Positions 15,601-23,129 of a DNA stretch of 64,000 nt are shown piece after piece. The DNA comes from Eubacterium sp. CAG:841 (GTDB lineage: Bacteria > Bacillota > Clostridia > Oscillospirales > CAG-272): NCBI GenBank assembly GCA_000437375.1, contig FR898237.1, positions 1 to 64,000 on the forward strand. The letters are read 5' to 3'. The position numbers and the translations under genes are program-made. Within the stretch, counting starts at the first letter, position 1, and every line of letters begins with the position of its first letter. The notes beneath the pieces were generated by a model. It worked only from the letters and a program-made list of their open reading frames with translations, was not told where the DNA came from and did no database searches.

Positions 15601-17335
15601 GTTTTACAGATTCAGCTCTGTTAGCATATGTTTCGTTGCCTTCTGCATCGAATACGGGAACAGGAATATAAACAGTCTTTGTTTCTTCAACTTTGCCGAG
15701 TGTTGCAACTGTGCAAACGAAGTATTCTTTGCCGTTTATAGTCTTTTTGCCGGATGTTTCGATACCAGCTATAACGCCGGAAGAAACTGTAGCAACGTCG
15801 ATTGTCTTATAGTTAGACTTAACTGTGATTGTAACTTTGCCCTTAGCAACAGAAGCTACAACGCCTGCGCCGAACTTAGATGATTTGATAACAACAGCTA
15901 TATCATAATAACCGTCGCCATCTATATCATAAAATTCAACTCTTGCTTCACCTGTAGCTGTGTTGGGGATAAGAGCCTTAGCTTCAGCAGCTGTAAGCGG
16001 AGCGTCGGATTCTTCGCTGAAAACAACGATTTCGTCTTCAGCAACGGAACGGGAATTGCTTACTACTGTGTATTCAACAGCCTTATCGGAAGCGCCCTTG
16101 TATACGAGCTTGTTTCCTGCGAAGGAAATAGCGTGTGTATACTGAGTTGCACCGTCAGCATCTGTATATGTAGCAGATGTGTAAGCCAAAGGAAGCTCAG
16201 GAGTTGAGTCGTTTGAACCGCTGGCATTTGCATACTTAGGATACAAACCGGGATTCTTAACGGAACCGTCGTAGTTGTATGTACGAACGTTTGTGCTTGC
16301 TTTAGCAACAAGGAACGTATCGGAAACGGACTTAGTTGAGAAGAGGCTTACTGCCGTAACCTTGTTATCAACTCTCTTAACCTTGAGAAGAGTACCGTTC
16401 TGAACATAGTCACCAAGGTTGAATGTGTCGAGAGTTTCGCCGGAAGTATCACGTGTTGCAGAGAGACCGAGAGATACACGAACGAGTTTTTCAAGTTCGT
16501 CAACTGCGATCGGATATGCTGCTGTAACACTGCCTGAGCCGCCAACTGCGAAAAGTCCTGCAACCTTTGTTCCTTCATTGTCAAGAGTTCCGCCAAGAAC
16601 GAGCTGGTTGGTGCTGTCCATTTCAAGGCCTTCAACTCTTACGATATCGGAAGATGTGCCTGCGCCGCCCCAAGGGAAGTTCTTACCGAGGTTCTCGCCC
16701 TTCTTTGTAAGGCAAAGAACGTCGTCAGAATCGTTACCCCAGTTGAGTATTGTTGCGAGAAGGTATGCAGCCTCACCGTAAGAAAGCTCGTAGTCGGGGT
16801 TTACAGTATCAACATTGGACATGAAAACTCTGTCAAATGCATGGCAGAATTTGTTTGCAACATACATCCAGTTGTACTGCCACTGGTCACCGTTTTCGGG
16901 AACGTCGTTCTGGAAGCCCATAAGTCTTACGATAACAACGCTTGCTTCAGCAAGGTCGATCGTAGCGTTGGGTCTGAAGTTGCCGTCACCGTCGCCGACG
17001 ATGAGAGCGCGCTGGTAAGCATAGCATATAGCTGCTCTGTGCGCTTTGTCTGTGTCAGCCTGGTCTTTGAAAACTACTGTGTCAGCAAGGACACCGTTTT
17101 CATCCCACCACTGTGTGTTTACCCAAGTGCTGTCGATTTTCGCAACCATAAGTGCGAATTCAGCTCTTGTGATCTTTGTTCCCGCTTTTGTGCCGATGTC
17201 GGCAACGCCAATGCTTTCAAGGTACTCAACTGCGTTGTTGTACCAAGTAGCCTTAGCTGCAGAAACGCTTGCAAACGCGCCGATTACCATTGTAAGAGCG
17301 AGCACGAGTGCAAGAATTCTTGAGATGTTTTTCAT
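12656..17335 (-). CDS. Large SLH-domain surface (S-layer-like) protein
   Basis: A 1559-residue secreted protein. The signal peptide is residues 1-27 (MKNISRILALVLALTMVIG, cleavage near SVSA-A). Three SLH-type modules occupy about 30-230 (ITRAEFALMVAKI; GDGDGNFRPNATIDLAEA; ELSYGEAAYLLATI), which anchor proteins to cell-wall polymers. The rest is Thr/Ala/Val/Asp-rich beta-type sequence with no recognised enzyme domain, and a predicted coiled coil near the C-terminus (AQINTLQNNINKAQAEYDAI). A perfect GGAGGA site, tandem promoters, a UTR hairpin and strongly biased codons suggest very high expression, as for a main S-layer protein (inference). The upstream frame extension to 17524 covers the promoters and is rejected. 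Confidence 0.85.
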   Translation of the reverse strand: MKNISRILALVLALTMVIGAFASVSAAKATWYNNAVEYLESIGVADIGTKAGTKITRAEFALMVAKIDSTWVNTQWWDENGVLADTVVFKDQADTDKAHRAAICYAYQRALIVGDGDGNFRPNATIDLAEASVVIVRLMGFQNDVPENGDQWQYNWMYVANKFCHAFDRVFMSNVDTVNPDYELSYGEAAYLLATILNWGNDSDDVLCLTKKGENLGKNFPWGGAGTSSDIVRVEGLEMDSTNQLVLGGTLDNEGTKVAGLFAVGGSGSVTAAYPIAVDELEKLVRVSLGLSATRDTSGETLDTFNLGDYVQNGTLLKVKRVDNKVTAVSLFSTKSVSDTFLVAKASTNVRTYNYDGSVKNPGLYPKYANASGSNDSTPELPLAYTSATYTDADGATQYTHAISFAGNKLVYKGASDKAVEYTVVSNSRSVAEDEIVVFSEESDAPLTAAEAKALIPNTATGEARVEFYDIDGDGYYDIAVVIKSSKFGAGVVASVAKGKVTITVKSNYKTIDVATVSSGVIAGIETSGKKTINGKEYFVCTVATLGKVEETKTVYIPVPVFDAEGNETYANRAESVKLTYAIAGATATVNVDAKAWTPFLDTLKNTTTGTINDIVTPAAFKGLVYNKAVSYVLASDIDSTATGDAANVVVYLADTAAASAADTGFIVKVEKTETGDNTFKVTLASSKMEAGSDGVATYAAGTLADSTRFSWFNLKVPGVDTYTDSGLKNGATFYTNGVSVNAALTALGFDAATYMATPATYVEYHKSGSLVQTYATVHQVSNILTAMVPVIAAADDASVLTTKTLKDIGQLSAYCQYKGKTTAANYNETATAAEQATYNALTLKALLDEFGCDADTFYALVKADATKAKEYAALVKVADAIRYTGTTVTTTSTGAAVVNASGEYLESVVSSAKFGKVSGVKTYEVRASASYLWDIENYDAYHKIFATSQNAYQFQNATSGTKVTDADFIYVSVFKDASAQQVLKYINTVNSSVDAVASTKTATAEDKFIVTGEYNYKQVFAGADATWTQYQSILLIGGIDTASVEAEAKAALKAGAETFTKEATTKVAKDPYYEKTPSASAKFVKKWSVANAKVTFTAVQDMTEGVQTYVPVVDKNGAQVKVLTDTEKAYWESQLTPDNMPYKVIDKLLYRVNTTNSVPKVDANGDPVVKLTYDVSYEGLEWTVETVKDEDFAKVSTVKTRALDPTADKGDYLPGYYYVDFDGTKYKADETATIIVMTPDAKTGNLNGSTTTVKAFTEAGKDLFVSYEQVTTSKDGDLTVLGVIGEYVDGIVAPEPGDDKNDYKIVYLGKTGTTLEATEYGKDILVKSTYSAVEVPAGTEFGSIYYRYSTYAEAKYAATIDATLPVGYYAVTADGEIKGSTGIAKKGAILSVDAQGNLKVDLNNDGKEVVDGTNFKWEFFYVDFDGNYKKAGDSTAVTLVNFNTAIQAQINTLQNNINKAQAEYDAIVAEEIATGEKRTAAKITAKENIAKAEKALADYKVSAEAKNLNGKFWGTANSPAYTYVLTYKYAYQMEPERITFQYIVVDGTYCVLVNSILQ

Positions 17336-17365
17336 AGTATTCCTCCTATATTTTTTAGGTGCGTC

Positions 17366-17383
17366 GGGGGATAATACTCCCCC
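17366..17383 (-). other. 5'-UTR hairpin of the surface-protein mRNA
   Basis: GGGGG/CCCCC stem with an 8-base loop, about 30 bases before the start codon. It could stabilise the 5' end of an abundant mRNA. Confidence 0.5.
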
Positions 17384-17404
17384 TGTGGCTATCCTAGCAT
17401 AGTA

Positions 17405-17433
17405 ATGATACAAAATTGCTGCGTTTATTTCAA
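17405..17433 (-). promoter_or_regulatory. proximal promoter of the surface-protein gene
   Basis: TTGAAA (17428-17433) and TATCAT (17405-17410), 17-base spacing. Confidence 0.6.
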
Positions 17434-17495
17434 GAGGTTTGAGCGTTTTGTAATAAAACTGTAATATTCCGCGGGCAATTTTGATTTCCTTTAAT

Positions 17496-17524
17496 ATAAT
17501 ACGCCGCAACAATAGCAAAATCAA
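17496..17524 (-). promoter_or_regulatory. distal promoter of the surface-protein gene
   Basis: TTGATT (17519-17524) and TATTAT (17496-17501), 17-base spacing, 91 bases upstream of the proximal promoter. Confidence 0.55.
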
Positions 17525-17600
17525 GCGTTCGGGATCATCTGTAACACAATTGAAACATTGCTCTTTGCAACGCCTTTATAATATAATAGGTAGAAAACAA

Positions 17601-17640
17601 TTAAAATCCCCGCCTGCCGGACTCGACAGACGGGGATTTG
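17601..17640 (-). terminator. terminator of rny
   Basis: AATCCCCG...CGGGGATT with a partly paired interior (17605-17638), followed on the minus strand by TTTTAATTGTTTT. It is 84 bases after the rny stop. Confidence 0.75.
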
Positions 17641-17723
17641 CGGTTTATATATACTCGGATATTCCGATAATTTTCACTTTGACAATCTATATGAAAATCT
17701 ATATTATCCGCTTTTGCGGGATT

Positions 17724-19286
17724 TTATTTTGCGAAATCCACTGCGCGGCTTTCGCGTATAACGTTGATCTTTATCTGGCCCGGATACTCAAGCTCTTCTT
17801 CGATCTTCTTTACGATGTCTCTTGCGACAACTATCATCTGATCGTCGTTTACCTGTTCGGGTTTTACCATTATGCGGACTTCTCTGCCCGCCTGAACGGC
17901 ATATGATTTTTCAACGCCGGGGAAGCTGTTGGATATTTCTTCGAGTTTTTCAAGACGTTTGATATAACTGTCAAGGTCTTCTCTGCGCGCGCCGGGTCTT
18001 GCTGCGGAAACAGCGTCGGCTGCGGAAACAAGCACCGCAATAACCGTTCTCGGTTCAACATCGCCGTGATGAGCCTCAATAGCATGGATAACGTCTTTGT
18101 TTTCTTTGAACTTACGTGCAATTTCAACGCCAAGCTGAACGTGAGAGCCTTCAACCTCCTGCGTGAGCGCCTTGCCGATATCGTGCAGAAGTCCCGCTCG
18201 TCTTGCAAGGACAGGATCTGCGCCAATCTCGCTTGCCATAATTCCCGCGATATAAGCGACCTCCATAGAATGGTTGAGTACGTTCTGACCATAGCTTGTG
18301 CGGTATTTCAGGCGTCCGAGCAGCTTTATTATTTCGGGAGAAAGTCCGTTCACGCCGGTTTCGAGCGCTGCGTTTTCGCCCGCCGCCTTTATGGATGCTT
18401 CAATCTCTTTGCGGGCTTTTTCAACCGTTTCCTCAATACGTGCCGGATGAATACGTCCGTCGGAAATAAGTCTTTCAAGTGTAAGCCTTGCAATTTCTCT
18501 TCTTATCGGGTCAAAGCAGGAAAGCGTTATTGCCTCCGGCGTATCATCGATTATAAGATCGCACCCCGTGAGGGTTTCTATCTTGTGAATATTTCTTCCC
18601 TCTCTGCCGATGATTCTTCCTTTCATTTCGTCGCTGGGCAACGGAACAACGGATACCGTCGTTTCCGAAACCTGGTCGGAAGAAAGTCTTTGAATAGCGA
18701 GGGAAATGATGTTCTTTGCCTTGGTGTCGGCTTCCTCGCGCAAATCGCTTTCGATCTGGTTGAGTCTGACTGCGGCTTCTCTTTTCGCATCGGTTTCTAT
18801 ACTTGCAACAAGCTCTGCCTTTGCGGTTTCAGCCGTATAACCTGAGATTTCTTCAAGTTTTGCCGTCTGAGCGGCTATTGTTTCTTCGATTTTCTCTTTC
18901 AGTTTTTCAACTTCTTTTGTCTTTTTGTTTAATGCCTCGTCTTTGCGTTCGTAATTTTCGATCTTCTTTTCCAGCGCTTCTTCCTTTGCAAGTGCTCTGT
19001 TTTCAAGTCTGATTATTTCCTGACGGCGCTCTTTATTTTCACGCTCGGCTTCAGTCTTGGCACGAAGAATATCTTCCTTCGCTTCGACGATCATTTCTTT
19101 TTTCTTTGCTTCCGCCTCTTTTACGGCTTCTTCGGTAATACGTTTTGCTTCACTCTTTGCTGAGTTTATAAACGCTTTTGCTTTTTCGGTTTTCTTTTTT
19201 GTAATAAGCGTTGAAACAAAGAAAACGATAAGCCCGACTGCCAGACCGACAGCGGCGGCTATAAGATAAGTTGTCAAATTATCCAA
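17724..19286 (-). CDS. rny: Ribonuclease Y
   Basis: A 520-residue membrane-anchored endoribonuclease that initiates mRNA decay in Firmicutes. It has an N-terminal membrane helix (about 6-28), a long charged coiled coil (about 33-190), a KH RNA-binding domain ([15 protein letters not shown], about 215-275) and an HD domain with the HDIGKA metal motif (about 325-450). Length matches the family. The start codon is TTG at 19286, 12 bases after AAGGAGG; no ATG is suitably placed. It is monocistronic here, apart from the ymdB gene that neighbours it in Bacillus. Confidence 0.95.
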   Translation of the reverse strand: MDNLTTYLIAAAVGLAVGLIVFFVSTLITKKKTEKAKAFINSAKSEAKRITEEAVKEAEAKKKEMIVEAKEDILRAKTEAERENKERRQEIIRLENRALAKEEALEKKIENYERKDEALNKKTKEVEKLKEKIEETIAAQTAKLEEISGYTAETAKAELVASIETDAKREAAVRLNQIESDLREEADTKAKNIISLAIQRLSSDQVSETTVSVVPLPSDEMKGRIIGREGRNIHKIETLTGCDLIIDDTPEAITLSCFDPIRREIARLTLERLISDGRIHPARIEETVEKARKEIEASIKAAGENAALETGVNGLSPEIIKLLGRLKYRTSYGQNVLNHSMEVAYIAGIMASEIGADPVLARRAGLLHDIGKALTQEVEGSHVQLGVEIARKFKENKDVIHAIEAHHGDVEPRTVIAVLVSAADAVSAARPGARREDLDSYIKRLEKLEEISNSFPGVEKSYAVQAGREVRIMVKPEQVNDDQMIVVARDIVKKIEEELEYPGQIKINVIRESRAVDFAK

Positions 19287-19361
19287 ATTATTTTCGCACC
19301 TCCTTGCAGTGTTTTTTAATATATGTAAGCGATATCAATGAATCAAGTCCGGTTTAACTGA

Positions 19362-19381
19362 TAAAAACGCATTTTTATCAC
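19362..19381 (-). other. hairpin in the rny leader
   Basis: GATAAAAA/TTTTTATC stem with a CGCA loop in the roughly 100-base 5' leader of rny. Its role is unknown. Confidence 0.4.
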
Positions 19382-19393
19382 TATACAAGTATT

Positions 19394-19423
19394 ATTATAC
19401 ATTATATTATTGTTTCCTGTCAA
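19394..19423 (-). promoter_or_regulatory. rny promoter
   Basis: TTGACA (19418-19423) and TATAAT (19394-19399), 18-base spacing; both hexamers are consensus. Confidence 0.75.
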
Positions 19424-19478
19424 GCGATTTTGCATATATTGAACAGTTTTAATTTCTATTTATTATGACATTTTACGC

Positions 19479-19505
19479 CAAAAAAGCTCACGCATTTGCG
19501 TGAGC
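19479..19505 (-). terminator. terminator of the Lrp-family gene
   Basis: Stem GCTCACGCA/TGCGTGAGC (19486-19505) followed on the minus strand by six T. Confidence 0.85.
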
Positions 19506-19523
19506 CTCTTGATTTTTGTCATA

Positions 19524-19997
19524 TCAAAGCTTTTCGTCGTCGGGATCGACAGGCGAAACGCGGTTTTTTACACTTGACATAACTATCGATGTTCTCGTTG
19601 ACGAAACACCCTTTACGCGTTTCAGCTCATCGAGCAGCTTTTCGAGCGATTTTGTGGTATCCGTACAAACTTTAAGAAGAAAATCGCTGTTGCCGGTAAC
19701 AACGTGGCATTCCATTACCTCCGGATGTTCGGCGGCAAATTCGTCCATAGCGCCCGTAGCGCTTACTCCCGGAAGATAGTCCGTACTTACATCGATAAAC
19801 GCGAGAAGATCTCTTCCTATTTTTGACGGATCGAGTATTACGGTATAACTTTTTATTATTCCTGTAGATTCAAGTCGCTTTATACGCTCTATCACCGCAG
19901 ACACCGACATATTTATCCGCGCTCCTATTGCGGATGCGTTCATTCTGGAATTTTCACTCAGGCAAGCAAGTATTTTCTTGTCCACACTGTCAAGCAT
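19524..19997 (-). CDS. Lrp/AsnC family transcriptional regulator
   Basis: A 157-residue feast/famine regulator. The N-terminal helix-turn-helix (LDSVDKKILACLSENSR; MSVSAVIERIKRLE) covers residues 1-50, and the RAM effector domain (HPEVMECHVVTGNSDFLLKV) about 65-145. The family binds amino acids and controls amino-acid metabolism or transport. It is transcribed away from galK with its own promoter and terminator, so the target is not evident. A GGAGG site is 8 bases before the ATG. Confidence 0.88.
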   Translation of the reverse strand: MLDSVDKKILACLSENSRMNASAIGARINMSVSAVIERIKRLESTGIIKSYTVILDPSKIGRDLLAFIDVSTDYLPGVSATGAMDEFAAEHPEVMECHVVTGNSDFLLKVCTDTTKSLEKLLDELKRVKGVSSTRTSIVMSSVKNRVSPVDPDDEKL

Positions 19998-20043
19998 TTG
20001 CTTTCCTCCTCAACATTTAACGTAAATTTCACTCTTATATTGA

Positions 20044-20072
20044 ATTCTACCATTATTTTTAACGGAAGTAAA
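20044..20072 (-). promoter_or_regulatory. promoter of the Lrp-family gene
   Basis: TTTACT (20067-20072) and TAGAAT (20044-20049), 17-base spacing. Confidence 0.5.
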
Positions 20073-20092
20073 GAGGTTTTTCCGAAAAATAA

Positions 20093-20121
20093 TTGAAACT
20101 TGCTCCGTGCGGTGATATAAT
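20093..20121 (+). promoter_or_regulatory. galK promoter
   Basis: TTGAAA (20093-20098) and TATAAT (20116-20121), 17-base spacing, back to back with the Lrp promoter. Confidence 0.7.
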
Positions 20122-20158
20122 ATCTGCATAACACAAGAAAAAGCAGGTAGAATCCCAT

Positions 20159-21418
20159 ATGTTCGAAAAAAATAAATTTTCTGAAAAAATAAAGCCCGCG
20201 CTTTCGGCAATGTATCCCGATGCGGACGCTGCGGAAAAACGTTATGCGGACGCCGTCGAAGCGTTTTTTGCGCTTTACGGCGAAACCGATGAGTTTTCGG
20301 TATTCTCCGTTGCGGGAAGAAGCGAAATATGCGGAAATCACACAGACCACAATCACGGTCAGGTGGTAGCGGCATCTATAGATCTTGACATAATCGCCGT
20401 TGCGAAAAAAGCGGACGGCACAATCATAAGAGTAAAAAGCGAAGGCTTTAACGAAGACATAGTCGATATTTCGTCGCTTGAGCCGCAGGAAAACGAAAAG
20501 TTCCGTTCATCTGCACTTATTCGCGGCGTTTGCGACGGAATTATCGGCAGCGGCGGCAAAGCGGGCGGCTTCTGCGCCTATACAACATCAAAAATACTCA
20601 AAGGCAGCGGGCTTTCGTCGTCTGCCGCATTTGAAGATATGATAGGCACGATAGAAAACCACCTTTATAACGACGGAAAGTTCGATTTCACACAGATATC
20701 GATCATTTCGCAGTATGCCGAAAACAAATTCTTCGGCAAGCCCTGCGGACTGATGGACCAGATAGCCTGTGCCGCAGGCGGCTTTGTTCATATAGACTTC
20801 GCCGATCCAAAAAATCCCGTAACGGAAAGAATAGAATTTTCACCGGAAAAGTACGGCTATTCGCTTTATATCGTAAACACGGGCGGAAGCCATGCGGACC
20901 TCAACGACGATTACGCCTCCGTTCCTGCTGAAATGAAGGCGGTAGCTAAGTTTTTCGGCAAAGAGGTGCTTTGCGGAATAACCGAAGACGAACTCGTCGA
21001 AAGCGCAAAAGCCATAAGAGAGGATCTCGGAGACAGAGCGCTTCTGCGCGCGCTTCATTTCGTGCGCGAAAACGAAAGAGTAAAACAAATATCATCTTAC
21101 ATAGCTTCCGGCGATATAAAGGGATTTTTATCCGTTATAAACGAATCGGGACGTTCCTCAGCTATGCTTCTGCAAAACTACTATTCGGTAAAAGCTCCGG
21201 ACGAGCAAGGCATAGGACTTGCCTGCGCAATAGCCGAAAGCGTTATGAACGGAGACGGCGCGTGTCGTGTTCACGGCGGAGGCTTCGCCGGCACGGCGCA
21301 GGTATTCGTGCCCGCAGATAAAGAAGCCGCATTTGTCCGCGCTATGGAATGTGCGTTCGGCGCAGGATGTGCAACAAAACTTATGATCCGCCCGATGGGC
21401 GCAGTAAAGGTGTACTGA
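20159..21418 (+). CDS. galK: Galactokinase (GHMP kinase)
   Basis: A 419-residue GHMP-family sugar kinase. Motif 1 is GRSEICGNHTDHNHG (53-67), close to the galactokinase signature GRxNLIGEHTDYNxG but with Cys-Gly-Asn in place of Ile-Gly-Glu. The ATP loop KGSGLSSSAAFE is at 148-159, GLMDQIACAAGG carries the catalytic Asp, and HGGGFAGTAQVF is motif 3. It phosphorylates galactose at C1 in the Leloir pathway; no other gal genes are in the window. The divergent clostridial-type motif leaves open another hexose. It overlaps the next membrane-protein gene by one base. Confidence 0.85.
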   Translation: MFEKNKFSEKIKPALSAMYPDADAAEKRYADAVEAFFALYGETDEFSVFSVAGRSEICGNHTDHNHGQVVAASIDLDIIAVAKKADGTIIRVKSEGFNEDIVDISSLEPQENEKFRSSALIRGVCDGIIGSGGKAGGFCAYTTSKILKGSGLSSSAAFEDMIGTIENHLYNDGKFDFTQISIISQYAENKFFGKPCGLMDQIACAAGGFVHIDFADPKNPVTERIEFSPEKYGYSLYIVNTGGSHADLNDDYASVPAEMKAVAKFFGKEVLCGITEDELVESAKAIREDLGDRALLRALHFVRENERVKQISSYIASGDIKGFLSVINESGRSSAMLLQNYYSVKAPDEQGIGLACAIAESVMNGDGACRVHGGGFAGTAQVFVPADKEAAFVRAMECAFGAGCATKLMIRPMGAVKVY

Positions 21419-21867
21419 TGTCAAACAAAAAGAAAAGCAGGCAGTCTCTGCCCGAAAAACCGGCGAGAAAGCCGATAAATTACAAAAAAATATTCGCGCT
21501 TATCGGCGCGATAATACTTTCAACCGTCATTTACTTTGGGCTTACCGAGCTTTCGGTCAGGCTTTCCGAAAATGCCGGCAGACAGATATATATTCCCGTA
21601 ATAGAAATATACACAATCGTCGTGGCTTTGCTCGTCTGTGCGATAGTGATAATAAACGCAGGCATGCAGCGAGGCGTCGATCCCACCGAGCTCGATCTTC
21701 CCGATTCATGGAGCGCCGAAAGAAAAGAAGCTTTTCTCCGCAGCGTTCCGAAGCGCAGAAAAGCCGTGAAAGTGCTTTCATTTATAATGATTGCAGTAAT
21801 TTTCCCTCTCTTCTGCGAGATCGCATCGTGGTGGTTTGAAGCTGTAAAGAAGGGATTTTCGTCTTGA
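21418..21867 (+). CDS. Small membrane protein of unknown function
   Basis: A 149-residue protein: a basic N-terminus (SNKKKSRQ...KKIF), hydrophobic helices at about 26-45, 60-80 and 120-142, and a charged loop containing DPTELDLPDSWSAERKEAFL between helices 2 and 3. I do not recognise the family. ATG overlaps the galK stop (TGATG), and its own stop overlaps the TTG start of walJ, so it is translationally coupled at both ends. The upstream frame from 21349 lies within galK and is rejected. Confidence 0.7.
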   Translation: MSNKKKSRQSLPEKPARKPINYKKIFALIGAIILSTVIYFGLTELSVRLSENAGRQIYIPVIEIYTIVVALLVCAIVIINAGMQRGVDPTELDLPDSWSAERKEAFLRSVPKRRKAVKVLSFIMIAVIFPLFCEIASWWFEAVKKGFSS

Positions 21868-22637
21868 AAGCATACTCTCTTTTTTCTGGATCGTCGGGAA
21901 ACTGCTTCTTTGTACATACCGAAAGCACGCGCCTTCTCATAGATTGCGGGGTAAGCGCAAGATGTGCCGAAAAAGCCTTGCAATCGCTGGGCTTTTCGCT
22001 TTCGGACATAAGTGCTATACTTGTGACTCACGAACATATTGACCACACAAAAGGGCTTGAAGTGATTGCAAAAAACTATCATATCCCCACACACATGGAG
22101 GAGCTTTCCGCCCGCGCGCTGATAAAGGATCCCTCCTCTGCTCTTTTGCGTGAGCTGTATCTTTATCGCGGAGATTTTGAAATAAAAGTCGGCGATATTT
22201 CCGTCCGTGCTTTTGCCACTCCGCACGACAGCGCCGCATCCGTAGGCTATACGCTGGAATCCGGCGATGTAAAAATAGGCTTTGCAACAGATATGGGCTG
22301 TATAATGCCGTCCGTTTGCGAAGCGCTCTCGGGTTGCAATGCGTCGGTTATCGAAGCCAACCATGACATAAACATGCTCCTGTGCGGACCTTATCCGTAT
22401 CCGCTGAAGCAGCGTGTGCTTTCCGATTGCGGACATCTTTCAAACGACGCGGCGGCAGAGCTTATATATTCCCTCGCGGAAAGCGGAACAACCGGCTTTC
22501 TGCTCGGTCATCTTTCAAAAGAAAACAATACGCCGTCGCTTGCGCTCGACACGGTAAGATCCGCGCTCGGAGAAAATTCCGGCGTGACGGTGTCGGCGGC
22601 GGCTCCCGCCGAAATTTCGGAGCTTATAATAAAATGA
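21864..22637 (+). CDS. walJ: WalJ/YycJ-type metallo-beta-lactamase-fold hydrolase
   Basis: A 257-residue MBL-fold protein with the two-metal signature THEHIDH (His56, His58, Asp60, His61) and the N-terminus SLFSGSSGNCFFV typical of YycJ. In Bacillus the gene sits in the walRK region near the origin and influences coupling of cell division and replication; its substrate is unknown. The start is TTG at 21864, overlapping the preceding stop, with AAGGGA upstream. It overlaps rlmH by four bases. Confidence 0.88.
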   Translation: MKAYSLFSGSSGNCFFVHTESTRLLIDCGVSARCAEKALQSLGFSLSDISAILVTHEHIDHTKGLEVIAKNYHIPTHMEELSARALIKDPSSALLRELYLYRGDFEIKVGDISVRAFATPHDSAASVGYTLESGDVKIGFATDMGCIMPSVCEALSGCNASVIEANHDINMLLCGPYPYPLKQRVLSDCGHLSNDAAAELIYSLAESGTTGFLLGHLSKENNTPSLALDTVRSALGENSGVTVSAAAPAEISELIIK

Positions 22638-23116
22638 CAACTATAAATCTTATTTATGTAGGCAACATCAGAGAAAATTATCTTCTTGCAGCAGCTGCGG
22701 AATACGAAAAACGTCTTTCGGCGTATTGCAGGCTTGTCTGCACCGAACTGCGTGAGGAAAAACTTCCGGATGAGCCGTCGCAGGCGCAGATAGATGCCGC
22801 AATCAAAAAAGAAGGCGAACGGATACTCGCCGTTCTGCCGTCAAAAAGCAAAAAAATCGCTCTCTGCGTCGAGGGAAAACAAATCTCTTCGGAAGAGCTT
22901 TCCGTAATGATAAAAGACGCGGAAAACGCAGGCTTTTCACAGCTTTCGTTTATAATCGGCGGAGCGTTCGGGCTTTCGCCGGAAGTGAAAAACGCATGCG
23001 ATTTCAAGCTTTCACTTTCAAAAATGACCTTTACCCACCGCATGGCGCGCGTACTCCTGCTTGAACAGATATATCGCGCGGAAAACATAGCGGCAGGCGG
23101 AAAATATCACAAATAA
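22634..23116 (+). CDS. rlmH: 23S rRNA (pseudouridine1915-N3) methyltransferase RlmH
   Basis: A 160-residue SPOUT-class methyltransferase that modifies pseudouridine 1915 in helix 69 of 23S rRNA. The knot region is clear: FIIGGAFGLSPEV and LSLSKMTFTHRMARVLLLEQIYRA. Family length is about 159, which supports ATG at 22634 (ATGA overlap with walJ) over the frame starting at 22382. Confidence 0.93.
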   Translation: MTTINLIYVGNIRENYLLAAAAEYEKRLSAYCRLVCTELREEKLPDEPSQAQIDAAIKKEGERILAVLPSKSKKIALCVEGKQISSEELSVMIKDAENAGFSQLSFIIGGAFGLSPEVKNACDFKLSLSKMTFTHRMARVLLLEQIYRAENIAAGGKYHK

Positions 23117-23129
23117 AGGACTTCTTTTT

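Noticed and set aside
14507..15883. Two long plus-strand frames (175 and 281 codons), Cys/Ser rich
   Set aside because: They are antisense to the surface-protein gene and arise from its biased codon use. No ribosome sites or family features.
17336..17524. N-terminal extension of the surface protein
   Set aside because: It covers two promoters, the UTR hairpin and the ribosome site; the signal peptide begins at 17335.
22382..22633. 84-residue N-terminal extension of RlmH
   Set aside because: RlmH proteins are about 159 residues, and the extension lies inside walJ in a basic shadow frame.
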